Below are positions 1-12,310 of a DNA stretch of 64,000 nt, piece after piece. The stretch is from Chenopodium formosanum (Eukaryota; Streptophyta; Magnoliopsida; Caryophyllales; Amaranthaceae). The translations under genes were made by a program, and so were the position numbers. Position 1 is the stretch's first letter. The number at the start of each line of letters is the position of its first letter. The DNA is taken from the NCBI GenBank assembly GCA_024500155.1, contig CM044862.1, positions 21,611,501 to 21,675,500 of the forward strand, in the 5' to 3' direction. Below the pieces are notes generated by a model. It did not search any database and was not told where the DNA came from. It was given only the letters and a program-made list of their open reading frames with translations.

Positions 1-749
1 ACATATTTTCATGGAATGATGATTTTGGTATATGGTTATGGTCTACCACAAGGAGGGCCTTTCAAAGGTCGTAACGTGGCTAGGCTTGGGGTTGAGAACA
101 ATGGACAAGCTCAAGTATACTCCCAAAATCCTTTACATTTGGTGCTTATCAAATTAGAACCTTTTTGCTTTGTGTCACAACTCCTACATTAGGTGCCTTT
201 CCCTTGTCATCTTTCCTTTCTCTTTTTTTTTTTTTTTTTTTTTTTGACAAGTTTTGTTTAGGTTTAGAATGACTTTTTCTTTTTTCTTTTGCATTTGATC
301 TTTCCTTTTAGGTTTAGACTAGCTTTGTGTCCCCCTCTTATGTTTTGTTCCCCCAATTTCCTATTTGTATCTTTGCACCATTCCTATCCCAAGGTATGGA
401 ATAATGTAGGTTTAATAACTACGGCTCAATTGACGAGGCTCAAAAGTGCTGCCAAAAATATGGATTTTCTCTAAGGTTAAGAACATGGGATTATATTTAT
501 GGAGTTTCAAGTTTCCTCCTGTGTTGGTGAAATCATCATATCCTTTCTTTGTTGGCCTAAGATGGGCCTCTTTTCATTCAATACATCTTGTAAGCCAAAG
601 ATCATCAAGATTCTTAAAGTGTTGAGTATGTATGCCTTTTGATATTGCCTGTTTGTATGTATACGTTTTATTTAATTCAAGTCAATAAAAATAAAGAGAT
701 CGAAAAGAGAACAAGATAGACGTACTTAAAAATATATTTTTTTTATTCA
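1..749 (-). mobile_element. Element D, region downstream of gag
   Basis: Non-coding. The stretch near 45-110 (GTCGTAACGTGGCTAGG) and 360-450 resembles 24,865-24,900 and 25,265-25,350 of element C, both downstream of gag. A T-run lies at 222-245. No protease, integrase or reverse transcriptase reading frame is visible. Confidence 0.55.
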
Positions 750-1356
750 TTAATTAATGAGAATACAAAATAAGTAGATTCGACAGCATGAATCTCTTAG
801 TCTATCATAAAAAACAAAGGAAAGAAACAAAAGAAGACCTAGAATGCTACATCTTGAATTGTTGACAACTTCTTGAGATTGCGTCTTTGAGCTTTGTCCG
901 TTTCTGACGTAGGTGAATTCCTCTCTAAAAATCAAGTCCATCTATATGATTCATGGTTTCATATATAAAGTCCCTTTCAATTAATATTCCCACAATGTAG
1001 ACATTTTGAAATGTGTCTAAACCAAGGCATTGTAAATGGCACTTGTATGGTGGAGACATATTGTCTATGAAATTTGAGACAAGTTCATGATCCGGAGGTC
1101 TTTGTGGAATAAAAGCAACCTTTGATCGCCACCTATAAAAGAAATCAATGAAGCCTTCTTCTTCCCCTTGCTTAAGCAATTCGAGATCGCGCAAGGTAGT
1201 TGTGAGCTCGATGTTATCTCCATATTGGGTTAAAAACGCTTTTACAACGTCACTCCAAGTGGAAGTTTGTTCTGCATCGAGGTTATAAAACCTTGATCTA
1301 GCAGTTGGGTCCATTGAAAGAGGAAAAGTACATGCATATAGGCTTGGCTCAACTAT
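750..1356 (-). pseudogene. Element D gag, C-terminal part (Retrotrans_gag-like)
   Basis: The minus strand from 1,356 reads in frame through a typical Ty3 gag core. It has ...ACTFPLSMDPTARSRFYNL, then TWSDVVKAFLTQY, LKQGEEEGFIDFFYRWRSK and HELVSNFIDNMSP. These match the Retrotrans_gag pattern of plant Tat/Ogre elements (a W-x3-V-x2-F-L-x2-Y block followed by ES/GFxxFFxRWR). The frame is lost near 925, and a second frame (750-941) appears to continue it. Codons before 1,357 belong to Copia element A, which split this gene; the N-terminal part is at 17,805-18,178. No clear target duplication remains at the split. It is a dead gene. Confidence 0.75.
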
Positions 1357-2600
1357 TGGGGTTTGGTAAGTCCAAATTACCCCGGAAACAACCCCGACCC
1401 AAAGAACCACTCGTAATTAATAAAACCATAAAGCATAACAAATAAACATAAAAGGATAAAATCAGAATTTACCTTTGATGTGTGCTTCGCCCTCAAAGCC
1501 GGATTCTTACATAAAAGCTTTAGCCCCGCTCACATGAGAGTCTCCAACGGTATCCACCCACAAAGGAAGAACACCTACTTTTAGGTCTGCTACCTTGGAG
1601 TTAGCAAGGTCCGACCAAAACCCAAGTGTTAATGGAGTTTAAGAGTTTTTGCCAAAATGCAATGCTCTTTCTAACTCCCACTCAAGCACTTTTCTCCAAA
1701 TCCCAAGATGGGTATTTATAGAGAAATTTGGGAGTGAGAATTTAAATCCCATCAATGTGGGATCATGAAATTCCACAATTTAATTTAAAACTAAAATAAA
1801 TTAACTAGGCAAGCAAGTAATAAATCAACAAGTGTCCTTGTTGTATGTAATGAAAAGTGAGGACCACTTGGAGAGGAGGGGACCATACTTGCTCCCCACT
1901 CCTTCCTCTCCTAGTGTCACTTGTCCTCCCACAAACACACTCCCTTCACATGCTTCCCCAATTACTCGGCCCTAGCACCCGGCCCAGCCTAGCCCCGCAC
2001 ACACGGGCCGCTAGCAGCTGCCTTCTCAGCCCAGCACGCCCACGCACATATGTGCGGGCTGCTGCTGCCAATAGGCGCTGCTAGCAAGCCACGTACATGT
2101 GCGGGCTGCTAGTAGTAGCACGCGCCAGCAAGCCACGCAATGCTTGCGGGCTGTTGGCCGTAGCTTGCTAGCAAGCCTCGCACATGGTGTGGGCTGCTAG
2201 CTTGCCTAATCCCCTAGCACTCGGGATTCTGATGCTAGGGGTATTTTAGTCATTGTTAATTTATTACTAATTTTGTCGTCTCGTCCTTTACTATTTTTGA
2301 CTCGACTTCCGACGCTTGGTTTCGACGCTCAGAGCTTGAATTTCTGACGGCTAAAATTTAACACTCGGGCGACGAATTAATTTCTTCCGAATATTTTCGT
2401 TGAGTTGGTTTGTATATTTGCTTGGGTGTGACCCGAAGGGTTCAGTCAAGATTAAGCTGTAATATAAATTATACATTAATATTATTGATCGGAAGTGGCC
2501 TCCACCCAGGCATTCCGATCACTTGAATTTACTAAATGTATTAGCTTTCTAATAATTTTGAACCCACTATCAGAATAATACACTTGTTCGAAGGACACCA
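1357..2600 (-). repeat. Element A 3' LTR (complete copy, 1,244 bp)
   Basis: On the plus strand it begins TGGGGTTTGG and ends GGACACCA. It aligns end to end with 9,946-10,620 plus 17,395-17,804. A minus-strand TATA box lies at 1,713-1,721 (plus strand TATTTATAG). About 210 bp upstream of that, in element orientation, is a GC-rich block at 1,930-2,200 with repeated GGGCTGCTAG/CTAGCAAGCC palindromic words. Confidence 0.85.
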
Positions 2601-3487
2601 TTACTTCCAATCTCCCTCTTGTCCTTCCGGACAAGTGAGCATTTAGTGTATAGCCTCGTTCCTATGTCTCTTCATGTCTCTGCATGAACTATAAGGTAAG
2701 ATTATTTCTTCATCCTTATTACGTCTAGAAGTGTTTCTCGATTCCGAGTCCGACTATCAATAAACAGATGATTTCTAAAATCCATCCGAGCACGGCCATG
2801 CATTTTTACAGTCTTGCTCTACGAGAGGCCTTGTATACAACAAAGACATCTTCCCTGTTTTAGTAGGGGGACATTCCTAGTCTTGTAATGTAGATCCTCT
2901 TACTAAGAGGACCTAGCCACCCGAGTGTTTCCGTTATAATCCCCTATTATGGCAGACGTTTGACAACATTAAAGCGGACTAGTACTCAAACAAGAGAACT
3001 AACAATACTCATGGTTAAGGAAATAGGTTCCGATAGCCATAATGAGAAGTGTACTTATGACGATTTTAAATCTCTTAAAGTATTCTTATAGGTCGATCTA
3101 GTATGGTTCTAAACCAATACCTGTGCAAATGATTTATGACAATCATGTCCTCTTAGCACAAGAAACAGTTCTATAAATCAGACTACACACTAATCTCAAT
3201 TGGTCATTAATCGTCCATCGTTTAAAAGACCTCGAGTAGGGATAATTTTTTATTATAATAATCAATGTTCACATAATAGTTGTTTCCTTACCAAGACTGG
3301 TCTTAATACCCTATTTTAAATATTCAATGAATCTAATGGACTCATTATTTAATCCTAAACCACAATTAAATAGTAAACGGAGTAATAAAATATTGCATGA
3401 AATTTATATTACTCCAAAACTTGAATGATTTTTCTAAGTGTCTTACATTAAATGTTTAAAATTTAACTAAAACAATAAACAAGGAAA
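2601..3487 (-). mobile_element. Element A 3' untranslated region and polypurine tract
   Basis: Non-coding stretch between the pol stop and the 3' LTR. Directly against the LTR the minus strand reads AAGAGGGAGATTGGAAG, a purine-rich tract suited to plus-strand priming. Nothing else was recognised here. Confidence 0.65.
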
Positions 3488-6400
3488 TCAAAGCCGGTCT
3501 CCTACATGCATGATTCCCATGGCCTCAACGTGCTTGTTGTGCTTCACTTGAGGCAAAGGTTTAGTAAGTGGATCGGCTACATTGTCATCTGTTCCAACTA
3601 TGCAAATTCTGATTTTACCTTCTGATTTCCATTCTCGAATCATGTGAAACCGTCGTTTGACATTTTGACTTTCTGATGTTACCTTGGCTCTCAGGCCTGA
3701 GCAATAGCTCCATTATTGTCACAATAGAGGGCTATTGGACCCTATATAGAGGGTACAACATCAAGTTCACCAATGAACTTACGAATCCAAACAGCCTCCT
3801 TAGCCACTTCAGAAGCTACTAAGTACTCGGCTTCAGTTGTAGAATCTGCAGTTGTACTCTACTTGGCACTCTTCCAACTGAACGCTCTTCCGTTTAGACA
3901 GAACACATATCCATATTACGATTTGAAATCGTCCCTGTCTGTCTGGAAGCTCGCGTCGGTATAACCTTCAGCAACTAATTCCTCTTAACCACCATACACC
4001 AGGAATTTATCCTTGTTCCTTTTCTTGTTCTTTAGGATATTCTTGGCCACAGTCCAAAGGGCCTCTCCTAGATCTGATGGGTAACGGCTCGTAGCACTCA
4101 ATGCATACGATACATCTGGCCTAGTACATATCATGGCATACATGATCGATCCAATAAGCGAAGCATATGGAATCAGATTCATTCTTTCCCGCTCATCAGG
4201 TGTCTGTGGACGTTGCTTCTTGCTCAGGGTTATGCACATTGGCAAGTGACTTCTCTTAGCCTCTTCCATGCCAAATCGAGCAAGTACCTTATCAATATAA
4301 GTACTTTGACTCAATACAATCATCCTTTTTTATCTATCCCTATAGATCTTGATGCCTAGTATGTACTGAGCCTCTCCTAAGTCTTTCATTGAGAAACATT
4401 TTCCTAGCCAGGCCTTTACAGACTCTAACAACGAAATGTTGTTTCCAATGAGCAATATGTCTTCGACATATAAGACTAAGAAGGCGATGTCACTCCCACT
4501 GACCTTCTTGTAAACACAAGATTCATCTAGATTCTTGATAAAACCAAACTTACCGATGGCTTCATTGAATCGCAGATTCCAACTTCTGCTAGCTTGCTTT
4601 AGTCCATAAATAGACTTCTTAAGCTTACAAACCTTCCCAGCATTGTTTTGGTTGACAAAACCTTCAGGCTGTGTCATGTACGCAGTTTCTTCCAAAATAC
4701 CATTTAAGAAGGCGGTTTTGACATCCATCTTCCATATTTCATAGTTATAATATGCAGCAATCGCTATGAGGATCCAAACGGATTTAAGCATTGCGACTGG
4801 TGAAAAGGTTTCATCGTTATCAATACAATGAACTTGTCTATAACCTTTTGCCCCCAATCTAGCTTTGTAAATGAATACATTTCCATCTTTATTGGTTTTC
4901 ATCTTTAAAATCCACTTACATCCGATAGGTGTATATCATTCGGGTAAGTCAACCAAAACCCAGACTTGATTTTGAAACATGGAATCCATTTCAGATCTCA
5001 TGGCCTCATGCCATTTAGCAAAGTCGGTGCTTTCCATCGCTTGCTTGTAGGTTGGCGGTTCATCTCCATCCATAATCAGGATTTCCTCTAAGATCTCGGT
5101 TAATACTAAACCAAGATATCTATCATGTTGAGATCTCGGCCTTTGAGACCTACGTAGGGTAATAGATTGAGCATTTGCATTGTCGGTTTGACTTTGCACA
5201 TTTTTATCTTTTTAACCTGCGTCATTAGATGTTGTTTGAGCAATTTGACTTTCATTCTAATTTTGTTGCTCATCCTCACGAACTTCGTCGAGTTCGATTT
5301 TCCTCCCACTTGTCATTTTGGAAAGGTGTTCCTTCTCCAAAAAGACACCATCGCGAAGCAACAAACACTTTGTTCTCCGATTTGTTGTAGAAGTAATACC
5401 CTTTGGTTTCTTTTGGGTAGCCCACAAAGTAAACCTTATCAGATTTGGGATGAAGTTTGTTAGAAATCAATTTCTTGACATATGCTTCGCATCCCCATAT
5501 CTTTAAAAAAGACAACCTAGGAGGTTTCTTTGTCCATAATTCATATGGAGTCTTTTCTACAGCTTTTGATGGTGCACGATTCAGTGTTAGTGCCGTAGTT
5601 AGAAGTGTGTGTTTCCCAGAAAGAGATAGGAAGATCACTACGACCCATTGTTGATCGTACCATGTCTAACAAGGTTCGATTTCTCCTTTCGGATACTCCA
5701 TTGTGTTCCTAGAGGTGTCAATTATGAAAGTATACCCTTTTCTTTCAGATGGCCATCGAATTCTTGGCTCAAATATTCACCACCTCGATCCGATCGAAGG
5801 GCTTTGATTTTCTTGCCAAGCTGATTTTCAACTTCACTCTGAAATTCTTTGAACTTTTCGAACAATTCAGATTTATGCGACATTAGGTAGACATAACCAT
5901 ATCTACTATAGTCATCTGTGATGTGATAAAATATCGGTGTCCATTTCTTATGGTTGAGCTCATTGGTCCACATACATCAGTGTGTATTAGACCTAATAAG
6001 TCACCTACCCTTTCTCCTAGCTTGGAGAATGGATACTTAATCATCTTACCTAATAAACATCCGTCGCAGTTCTCAAATGATTCTAAATCAAAATAGTAAA
6101 GAACACCTTCTTGTAGAAGTCTCTTGATGCGTTTTATATTAATGTGGCCAAGACGACAATGCCACAAGTAAGTTTGGTTTGACTCCATGGTCTTATCCTT
6201 TTATCATAAACAATTTTGTCTAAACACACAAAAGGTGTAATTTCCATAAATATAAACAAGACATTTAAACAAAAGGTCTTGTGATCAAGGTTTAAAATGA
6301 CGTCCAACGTCGCAAGATCAAAGTATGGTAGATAAAACTTAACAAGTTTTAGAATTTAGGCAAAATACATGAGATTACAAGCTTTCTTTGGAAGGATTTA

Positions 6401-7391
6401 CTTCTTCTTCCACTTTTGTACTCATGACCACTTGAAAAACACCGCTCATTTCGTTCCTTAAATAAGAGCATAAAATGAGTCAATTTTCCGGTATCTAATA
6501 CCTTATAAATTGCTTATTTTCAAGTGTGTGGATGATAACTAAGATTGAGGCTATCTTCCCTCTTGCCTCATCTTCAAGATACTCGCTACATTCTCTTTTA
6601 TAGTGGCCTTGCTTACTACAATAGAAGCAGCACATCTTTGCCTTGTTTTTGAACTCCTTTATCTTGAGCCTTAGAGCAAACGTAGCCGCCTTGCAAGAAT
6701 AGGTTTTCTGGAGCTCTTGGATGACTTCCTTGTAGGACAGTTTGTTCCGATTGTTGGTAAGTCGCATCTTAATTGCAACGTATCCCGAGTGGAGTGAGCT
6801 TAAAAGCATATGAGCCACTTGCTCATCCTCCACCGCTTTACCAATCAGTTCCATATAGTTAAATAACCTTGTCATCTTTTGCACATGGGCTTGAAGTGGC
6901 ATCCCGGGTCTAAGTCTTGCACTATAGACCCTAGCCCATACTTCTTGCCTTTCTTTGCTAAGACATCCATCTTGCGGTGGCTTGATCCTCATGTTAGACA
7001 TTGACCTAGTCACTTCTTCCACGAGTCCATCATAGTTACCCTTATCGCTCTTTGTTACCCTCAAATTGACCACATCTTCTAGAGCCTTGAGAAGTACATC
7101 CGGAAGGTAGTTGGAGAATTTCTTCTCCATTGTTCCGGAATGGAGTTTTCCATGAGACGAGAGACTCTCTTGCAATCATAACTCCATTCCTCATGATCCA
7201 TATCGCTCATAATCCCTTTTGATTGAGTAGAAACTCGGGATGGGCGTATCCAAGATATGCTCTAGGTAGCAATTGCGAAGGGTCAAACGCAGTTCCTCTT
7301 CCCATTCCTTGAAGTTTACTAAATTCAAGCTAAATGATAACTTCTCGGGAAGTTCTGGGAACATAAGATTGTCGTCGATAGTTGAAGACAT
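3488..7391 (-). pseudogene. Element A Copia gag-pol polyprotein, degenerate
   Basis: On the minus strand, gag starts at 7,391 (MSSTIDDN...). It carries a UBN2-type region and a zinc knuckle, CFYCSKQGHYKREC, near 6,595. The integrase begins with a GAG-pre-integrase HCRLGHI...CDGCLLGK zinc site (about 6,050-6,165). It continues with HTDVCGPM, DDYSRYGYVYLM and DRGGEYLSQEF (5,740-6,000). Reverse transcriptase is at 4,330-4,902, with MDVKTAFLNG, SIYGLKQASR and an altered active-site box YVEDILL. RNase H follows, ending NVADPLTKPL at about 3,560 with a stop at 3,488. Several frameshifts and stops split the frame. Between the knuckle and integrase (6,190-6,490) no D-[ST]-G protease motif is visible, so protease appears lost. 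Confidence 0.85.
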
Positions 7392-7954
7392 GATTCTACA
7401 TTTGAAAGAATTTTGAAATGAAAACCATTCATGAAATTTAAATAAGATTGAATACATGCATTTTTAATCAAACATATTTAAAACGTCTTATTCACACATT
7501 TAAAGTTGTCCCCAATTTGGTGAGAATAAGTCGATTCCAAGATCCGAATAAACAAAGAGTGGTTAAGCATGCTTTGGCTTGTCTTAACACTCAATCTCCT
7601 TAGGTAAGCAACGCTTTGCTAATGGCTCTAAGCCACTCTTGGTTGAATAAATCGTCGCATCTCTCAACAATTTAATCACTTTGCCACAACATGTTAGGAC
7701 TCCATCACTCATATCGTTGAGTACAACCAAAGCCCACTTGCATAACCTGTATGCCTTATGCTCCTAGGAGAGGTAGTGATGCCTCGATTTGGCGTAGCCC
7801 ACCACAACCCTCGTTCGGTTAGTAAGTGTTGTTTTGGAATGGCAACTTTTTACTCAATATTTAGGGACCTAGGGTTTCTATGTTGGTTGATTTAAGTGAA
7901 CTTAATTAATCATCACAACATTCGAAATCCTAAACATGCATCTAACATATAATT

Positions 7955-7955
7955 C

Positions 7956-7986
<31 letters not shown>

Positions 7987-8005
7987 TATATATACATATA
8001 CATAT

Positions 8006-8069
<64 letters not shown>
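7955..8069. repeat. Compound (TA)n/(CA)n microsatellite
   Basis: Alternating TA and CA dinucleotide runs: TA, CA, TA, CA, then a TA run of about 50 bp. It lies in the leader of element A. Confidence 0.95.
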
Positions 8070-8072
<3 letters not shown>

Positions 8073-9929
8073 AAAACATAAATGAAGATGCATTTGGCAA
8101 CTAGCATGACCCCTTGAGATGTTCAAATCTTTAAAAGGTCTTCATTGCAACTTTCATGGCTACGTCTTCCAAGAACCTGCATCTTCAAGACTTGACCAAA
8201 ATTAAATGCAACTACTAGTATATACGATTAGCACTAATCTAAATATTAAGGTACAAAAATACTCAACGGTACGTAAATCGTATTTAGATTTACAAAAATA
8301 CATCACAGATCGCAGTCCGTATTTTCTATCCTAATCGGGCCCCACAAGTTGCCATTTCATAAAACCTGTGAGAGAATATACATTTCATTCATCCATACAC
8401 TATTTGTGAATGGCCTATGTATTTTACAACAATAAACAAGTAACAATAATGCATAAACACGCGTGAACTAGTAACTAATCTAGGTGGTTAATCCAATTAA
8501 CACGCCTAATTAAAACTAATCAAAGTTGTTTTAATCGGTTATGTAAATAAGCGCAATTAACATTTGAAGCTCCCACTAAATTCCGCATCCAACTCAATTA
8601 ATCCAATTAATTAAGCCGATAAATCCCAAAATTTGTCAAAATAAATTTTGCCAATGCCGCACAAAACCGAGTCCTAGACTCCAAAATTTATTTAAATAAT
8701 TAAAACAAATTAGATTAATAAAATAATTAAAACGACAATTTTTAAGCAAAATACGTAGTCCAAAGTGTCTAAGTGCCTAGCACTAAGACATGGAGTGCTC
8801 ACATTTCATACAACCGTTTGATGCTCAATGAACATGGGAGTGGGCCCGATGTCGCTAAGCGTTACACCGCCCACATCTGCGAACTTTCACACATCAATAA
8901 CGTGGCCCTTAATGGCCATGTTGAACGAATTCATTGCACTACATTACTTTGCAAGCAACGTCTACGCATACCCCTAATTACACGATGCATGCACCAAGTC
9001 CCAAGCGATGCACCATGTGCTCGTGCTGGCACCAGCCGCGGCCAGCCACACAAGGCAGCACGCACAGGCGCGCACAGCACCTTGCTGCTAATGCGCCGTG
9101 CTGCTGCTTGGTGCTTGCTGGCGCGCCATGCTGCTAGCAGCAAGAAGCAGCCACGTATCGGCTCGCGCGCAAGCTCGGGGCTACATCCTTGGCAGCCACA
9201 TGCGGGCTGCTATGCAGCCCGGCTAGCCAAGTGATGTGTTGCCTCGCTTTGCATGCCATAGCTTCGGGATTTTGATCCCAATTTTGCGTGACATAATTAT
9301 TAATTCTAAATTAATTTTAGAACTTATTCATTTGAGCAAAATAAAAAATTTAGACAACTCTAACTTAAATAAAATTAAAGTGCATGTAACCAAAATAATT
9401 TCAAAGAACCATTCTTTAATTAAATTAGTTTAACTTGGTGTAACAAAAATAATAGGGCAATTACTCACTTTTAATTTAATTAATTTAAATTAACCTTGAG
9501 TTTTTGACAAAATAAGAGGGAGATGGAAAAATGAACATAAATTCAATAAAGATTACAACTTTAATACTTGTGAATCCTTGAAAAATTATATCTTCCAATA
9601 TGAAGATAAACAATTTTTCTATCACAAATTTTCAAACTTTATGATTCCAATTAGCTAAAAAATGATTAAATCAACAAAGTTAAACAAAAATTCATGGAAT
9701 TTAATAATATAAAGTTTCAATCACTTAACATAAACCATTTCCAGAACACATTTTCCACCCAAAATTCACTATTTTTGGGTCAAAATTTGGGTTCGGAGCT
9801 GAAGGTAGCTTAAATACGAGGTCAAAATAAATAATACGGGCTACTAATCTAATTAGCAAATTAAAATAGAAAAATTAAGCCATAAAAATCACCTTGAAAA
9901 ATATTATGATTTAAAAATAAACGAGCGTG

Positions 9930-9941
9930 GCTCCGATACCG
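9930..9941 (-). other. Element A primer binding site (tRNA-iMet type, mutated)
   Basis: The minus strand reads GGTATCGGAGC a few bases inside the LTR end. It is one base from the common plant Copia primer site TGGTATCAGAGC core and sits where expected, next to the LTR start at 9,946. Confidence 0.75.
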
Positions 9942-9945
9942 CTAT

Positions 9946-10620
9946 TGGGGTTTGGTAAGTCCAACTTACCGCGGAAACAACCCCAACCCAAAGAACCACT
10001 CGTAATTAATAAAACCATAAAGCATAACAAATAAACATAAAAGGATAAAATCGAAATTTACCTTTGGTGCGTGATTTGCCCTCAAAGTCGGGCTCTTACT
10101 TGAAAGCTTTAGCCCCGCTCACACGAGAGCCTCCAACGATATCCACCCACAAAGGACGAACACCGACTTTTAGGTCCGCTACCTTGGAGTTAGCAAGGTC
10201 CGACCAAAACCCAAGTGTTAATGGAGTTTAAGAGTTTTTTCCAAAATGCAATGCTCTTTCTAACTCCCACTCAAGAACTTTTTTCCAAATCCCAAGATGG
10301 GTATTTATAGAGAAAAGTGGGAGTGAGAATTTCAATCCCATCAATGTGGGATCATGAAATTCCACAATTTAATTTAAAGCTAAAATAAATTAAATAGGCA
10401 AGCATGTAATAAATCAACAAGTGTCCTTGTTGTATGTAAAGAAAAGTTAGGACCACTTGGAGAGGAGGGGACCATACTTGCTCCCCACTCCTTCCTCTCC
10501 TAGTGCCACTTGTCCTCACACAAACACACTCCCTTCACATGCTTCCCCAATGACTCGGCCCTAGCACCCAGCCCAGCCTAGCCCCGCACACGCGGGCTGC
10601 TAACTGCTGCCTTCTCGGCC
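9946..10620 (-). repeat. Element A 5' LTR, inner part
   Basis: Aligns with 1,357-2,030 of the other LTR, including the TATA region (GTATTTATAGAG near 10,302). It stops abruptly in the GC-rich block, where element B sequence begins. The remainder of this LTR is at 17,395-17,804. Confidence 0.85.
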
Positions 10621-11436
10621 CAAATAAGGCATATAATATGTCGTTCGAAAGCTCTTGAAGTCTAATTTCCAACCCAATTAAAATCAGATTAAAATATATT
10701 TTAGATAAAAAGATATGAACGAAATAGTGGAGGGGTGACAGTTTAGGATAGAGTTTCATGTCTCATTCATATCTTTTTCGTTATAAATCGGATTTAATAT
10801 TATAATATATCATTGGAAAGATAATTTCAAGATCTATCCAACCATTATAATTTGGATAAATATTATGAGGCAAGAAAATAAAATCTGACTATCTTTGAAC
10901 ATCTTTAAATTCGAATAGAGATTAAAAAAATGGAAAGTTTTAAAAAAGGAAAATTTTTATTTAACTCAAATTCTTTAATCTTATCTTTTGAAAAGGGATA
11001 ATTAAGATCTTTTAGAAATTTATGGAAGCTTCTAATTAATCCTATTTAGTTTAGGAATAGGATTAAACATTTGGACCCTCCACATGATCATTGGGTCGTA
11101 GGTGAAAACCGGTTTGGGCCTAGTTTAGTATTTTGGCCTAACTTCCTCATTATTCATCGGAATTGGGCTTATAATATATCGTTGGAAAGGTTTTTTCAAA
11201 CCCCATTCAACTACACTATTATTGGACCCATATAATGGAATAAACTAAACTGGAATGTATGTTTTTCAAAAATAAGGTAAGAAAAGAAATAATTTCAAAA
11301 ACAGAAAGAAGAGATATTTTAATAAAAACATCCTCATCACTAGACTTTTCACGCTTTCGCTTTGTTCGATAATCAAATGACATGAAAGGTATTCATCACT
11401 GGTTTGGTTTTGGGGAGACACATTTGGGTGTTTACA
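10621..11436 (-). repeat. Element B 3' LTR remnant
   Basis: Matches about 16,595-17,394 of the complete B LTR, from ATAAGGCATATAATAT to the terminal ...GGGTGTTTACA. Its outer half, with the TATA region and palindrome block, is deleted. Confidence 0.85.
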
Positions 11437-12310
11437 GAAGCCCCCACTTTGACTGAGTTTGGAGAAACGTAAGTTTCGAAAACGAAAGTCAAAGTAGCGA
11501 TAGGGACGGAGAATGATTTTGAACGTTCTGTGATCCTAAATCATTCTTGTAACGCCGATACCTGCAAAATAGCGTTAGTTAAGATAGATAAAAGAGTTAA
11601 GAAACGCGTATCTTGCACCGTCGAGCACACGTCTCTGTAAGTAACCGATTTGTAGTGACGATCTTCCGCAAGCTAGAGAATACCGCTTGAAGACTGCTAT
11701 GCTTGTAACTGCCTTCAATTTCTGCTATGATAGTCTTCGAAAAGATCACTGCTTGTTGATCCTTAATGCTGCAATTCCAGTACGTCGGCGCTTTGCTGCT
11801 TGTTAACCAGTATGTCGGTGCTTTTGTTGTGATGACAATCCTCTTTTCTTTGGGAATCGTTGCCAACATAACTGTTGTATGATGTATGACAATCCGATTT
11901 AGGGAAAGTTGTCAATGCTTCGTAACAATCTGTCATAAGAACTTTTGCGAAAATGTATAATTGAAGGGTGAAAGGTGATATGATGTGGCTACAAGGGGTG
12001 CCTCAAATCATTGGTATACCTTGTGCTTAGTTTGACATGGAATTTTTTTTATATTTTTTATTTATTTTTTAATTTTTTTTATTTATATTTTTTTTAATGC
12101 AATGTAATGAAATGATCATATGCAAGGAAATAAATACTCATTTATTAAAAGGAAAAAAGAAAGATTCTACAAAATTAATCTAAGGGAAAAGAAAGGTGTC
12201 TATGCTAGACTTACTGGGGGAAAGGGTAAATAAAAAAAAGAAATAGAAAAAAGAGGTCATGAAATCTTGACGTTGAAGCTCGCCTCCGTCTTGTTTTGTT
12301 TGCTTCATCA
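11437..12310 (-). mobile_element. Element B 3' untranslated region with polypurine tract
   Basis: The minus strand next to the LTR reads AAAGTGGGGGCTTC, the same tract as in element C. The rest matches C at both ends (for example GTACGTCGG and GACAATCCGATTTAGGG). It lacks the roughly 2.2 kb, with tandem repeats, that C has in the middle. Confidence 0.75.

Larger units (their letters stand above)
7392..9945 (-). mobile_element. Element A 5' leader, 2.5 kb, non-coding
   Basis: This runs between the primer site and the gag start and is long for a Copia leader. It contains the compound microsatellite at 7,955-8,069 and a GC-rich block at 8,990-9,235. That block (many GCTGCTAGCAGC-like words) resembles in composition the block in the LTR at 1,930-2,200. 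The open frames here are by-products of the GC-rich sequence. Part of the leader could be an older unrecognised insertion. Confidence 0.5.

Noticed and set aside
1352..1356. Target site duplication for element A
   Set aside because: Left flank ACTAT and right flank TTCCT do not match under any boundary choice I tried.
1857..2084. 75-aa plus-strand frame rich in Pro/Ala/Arg
   Set aside because: Lies in the GC-rich palindrome block of the element A LTR, antisense to the element.
7902..8126. Tyr/Ile and Cys/Val-rich frames
   Set aside because: Translation of the TA/CA microsatellite.
8773..9234. 153-aa plus-strand frame
   Set aside because: Antisense in the leader of element A and created by its GC-rich block; no domain recognised.
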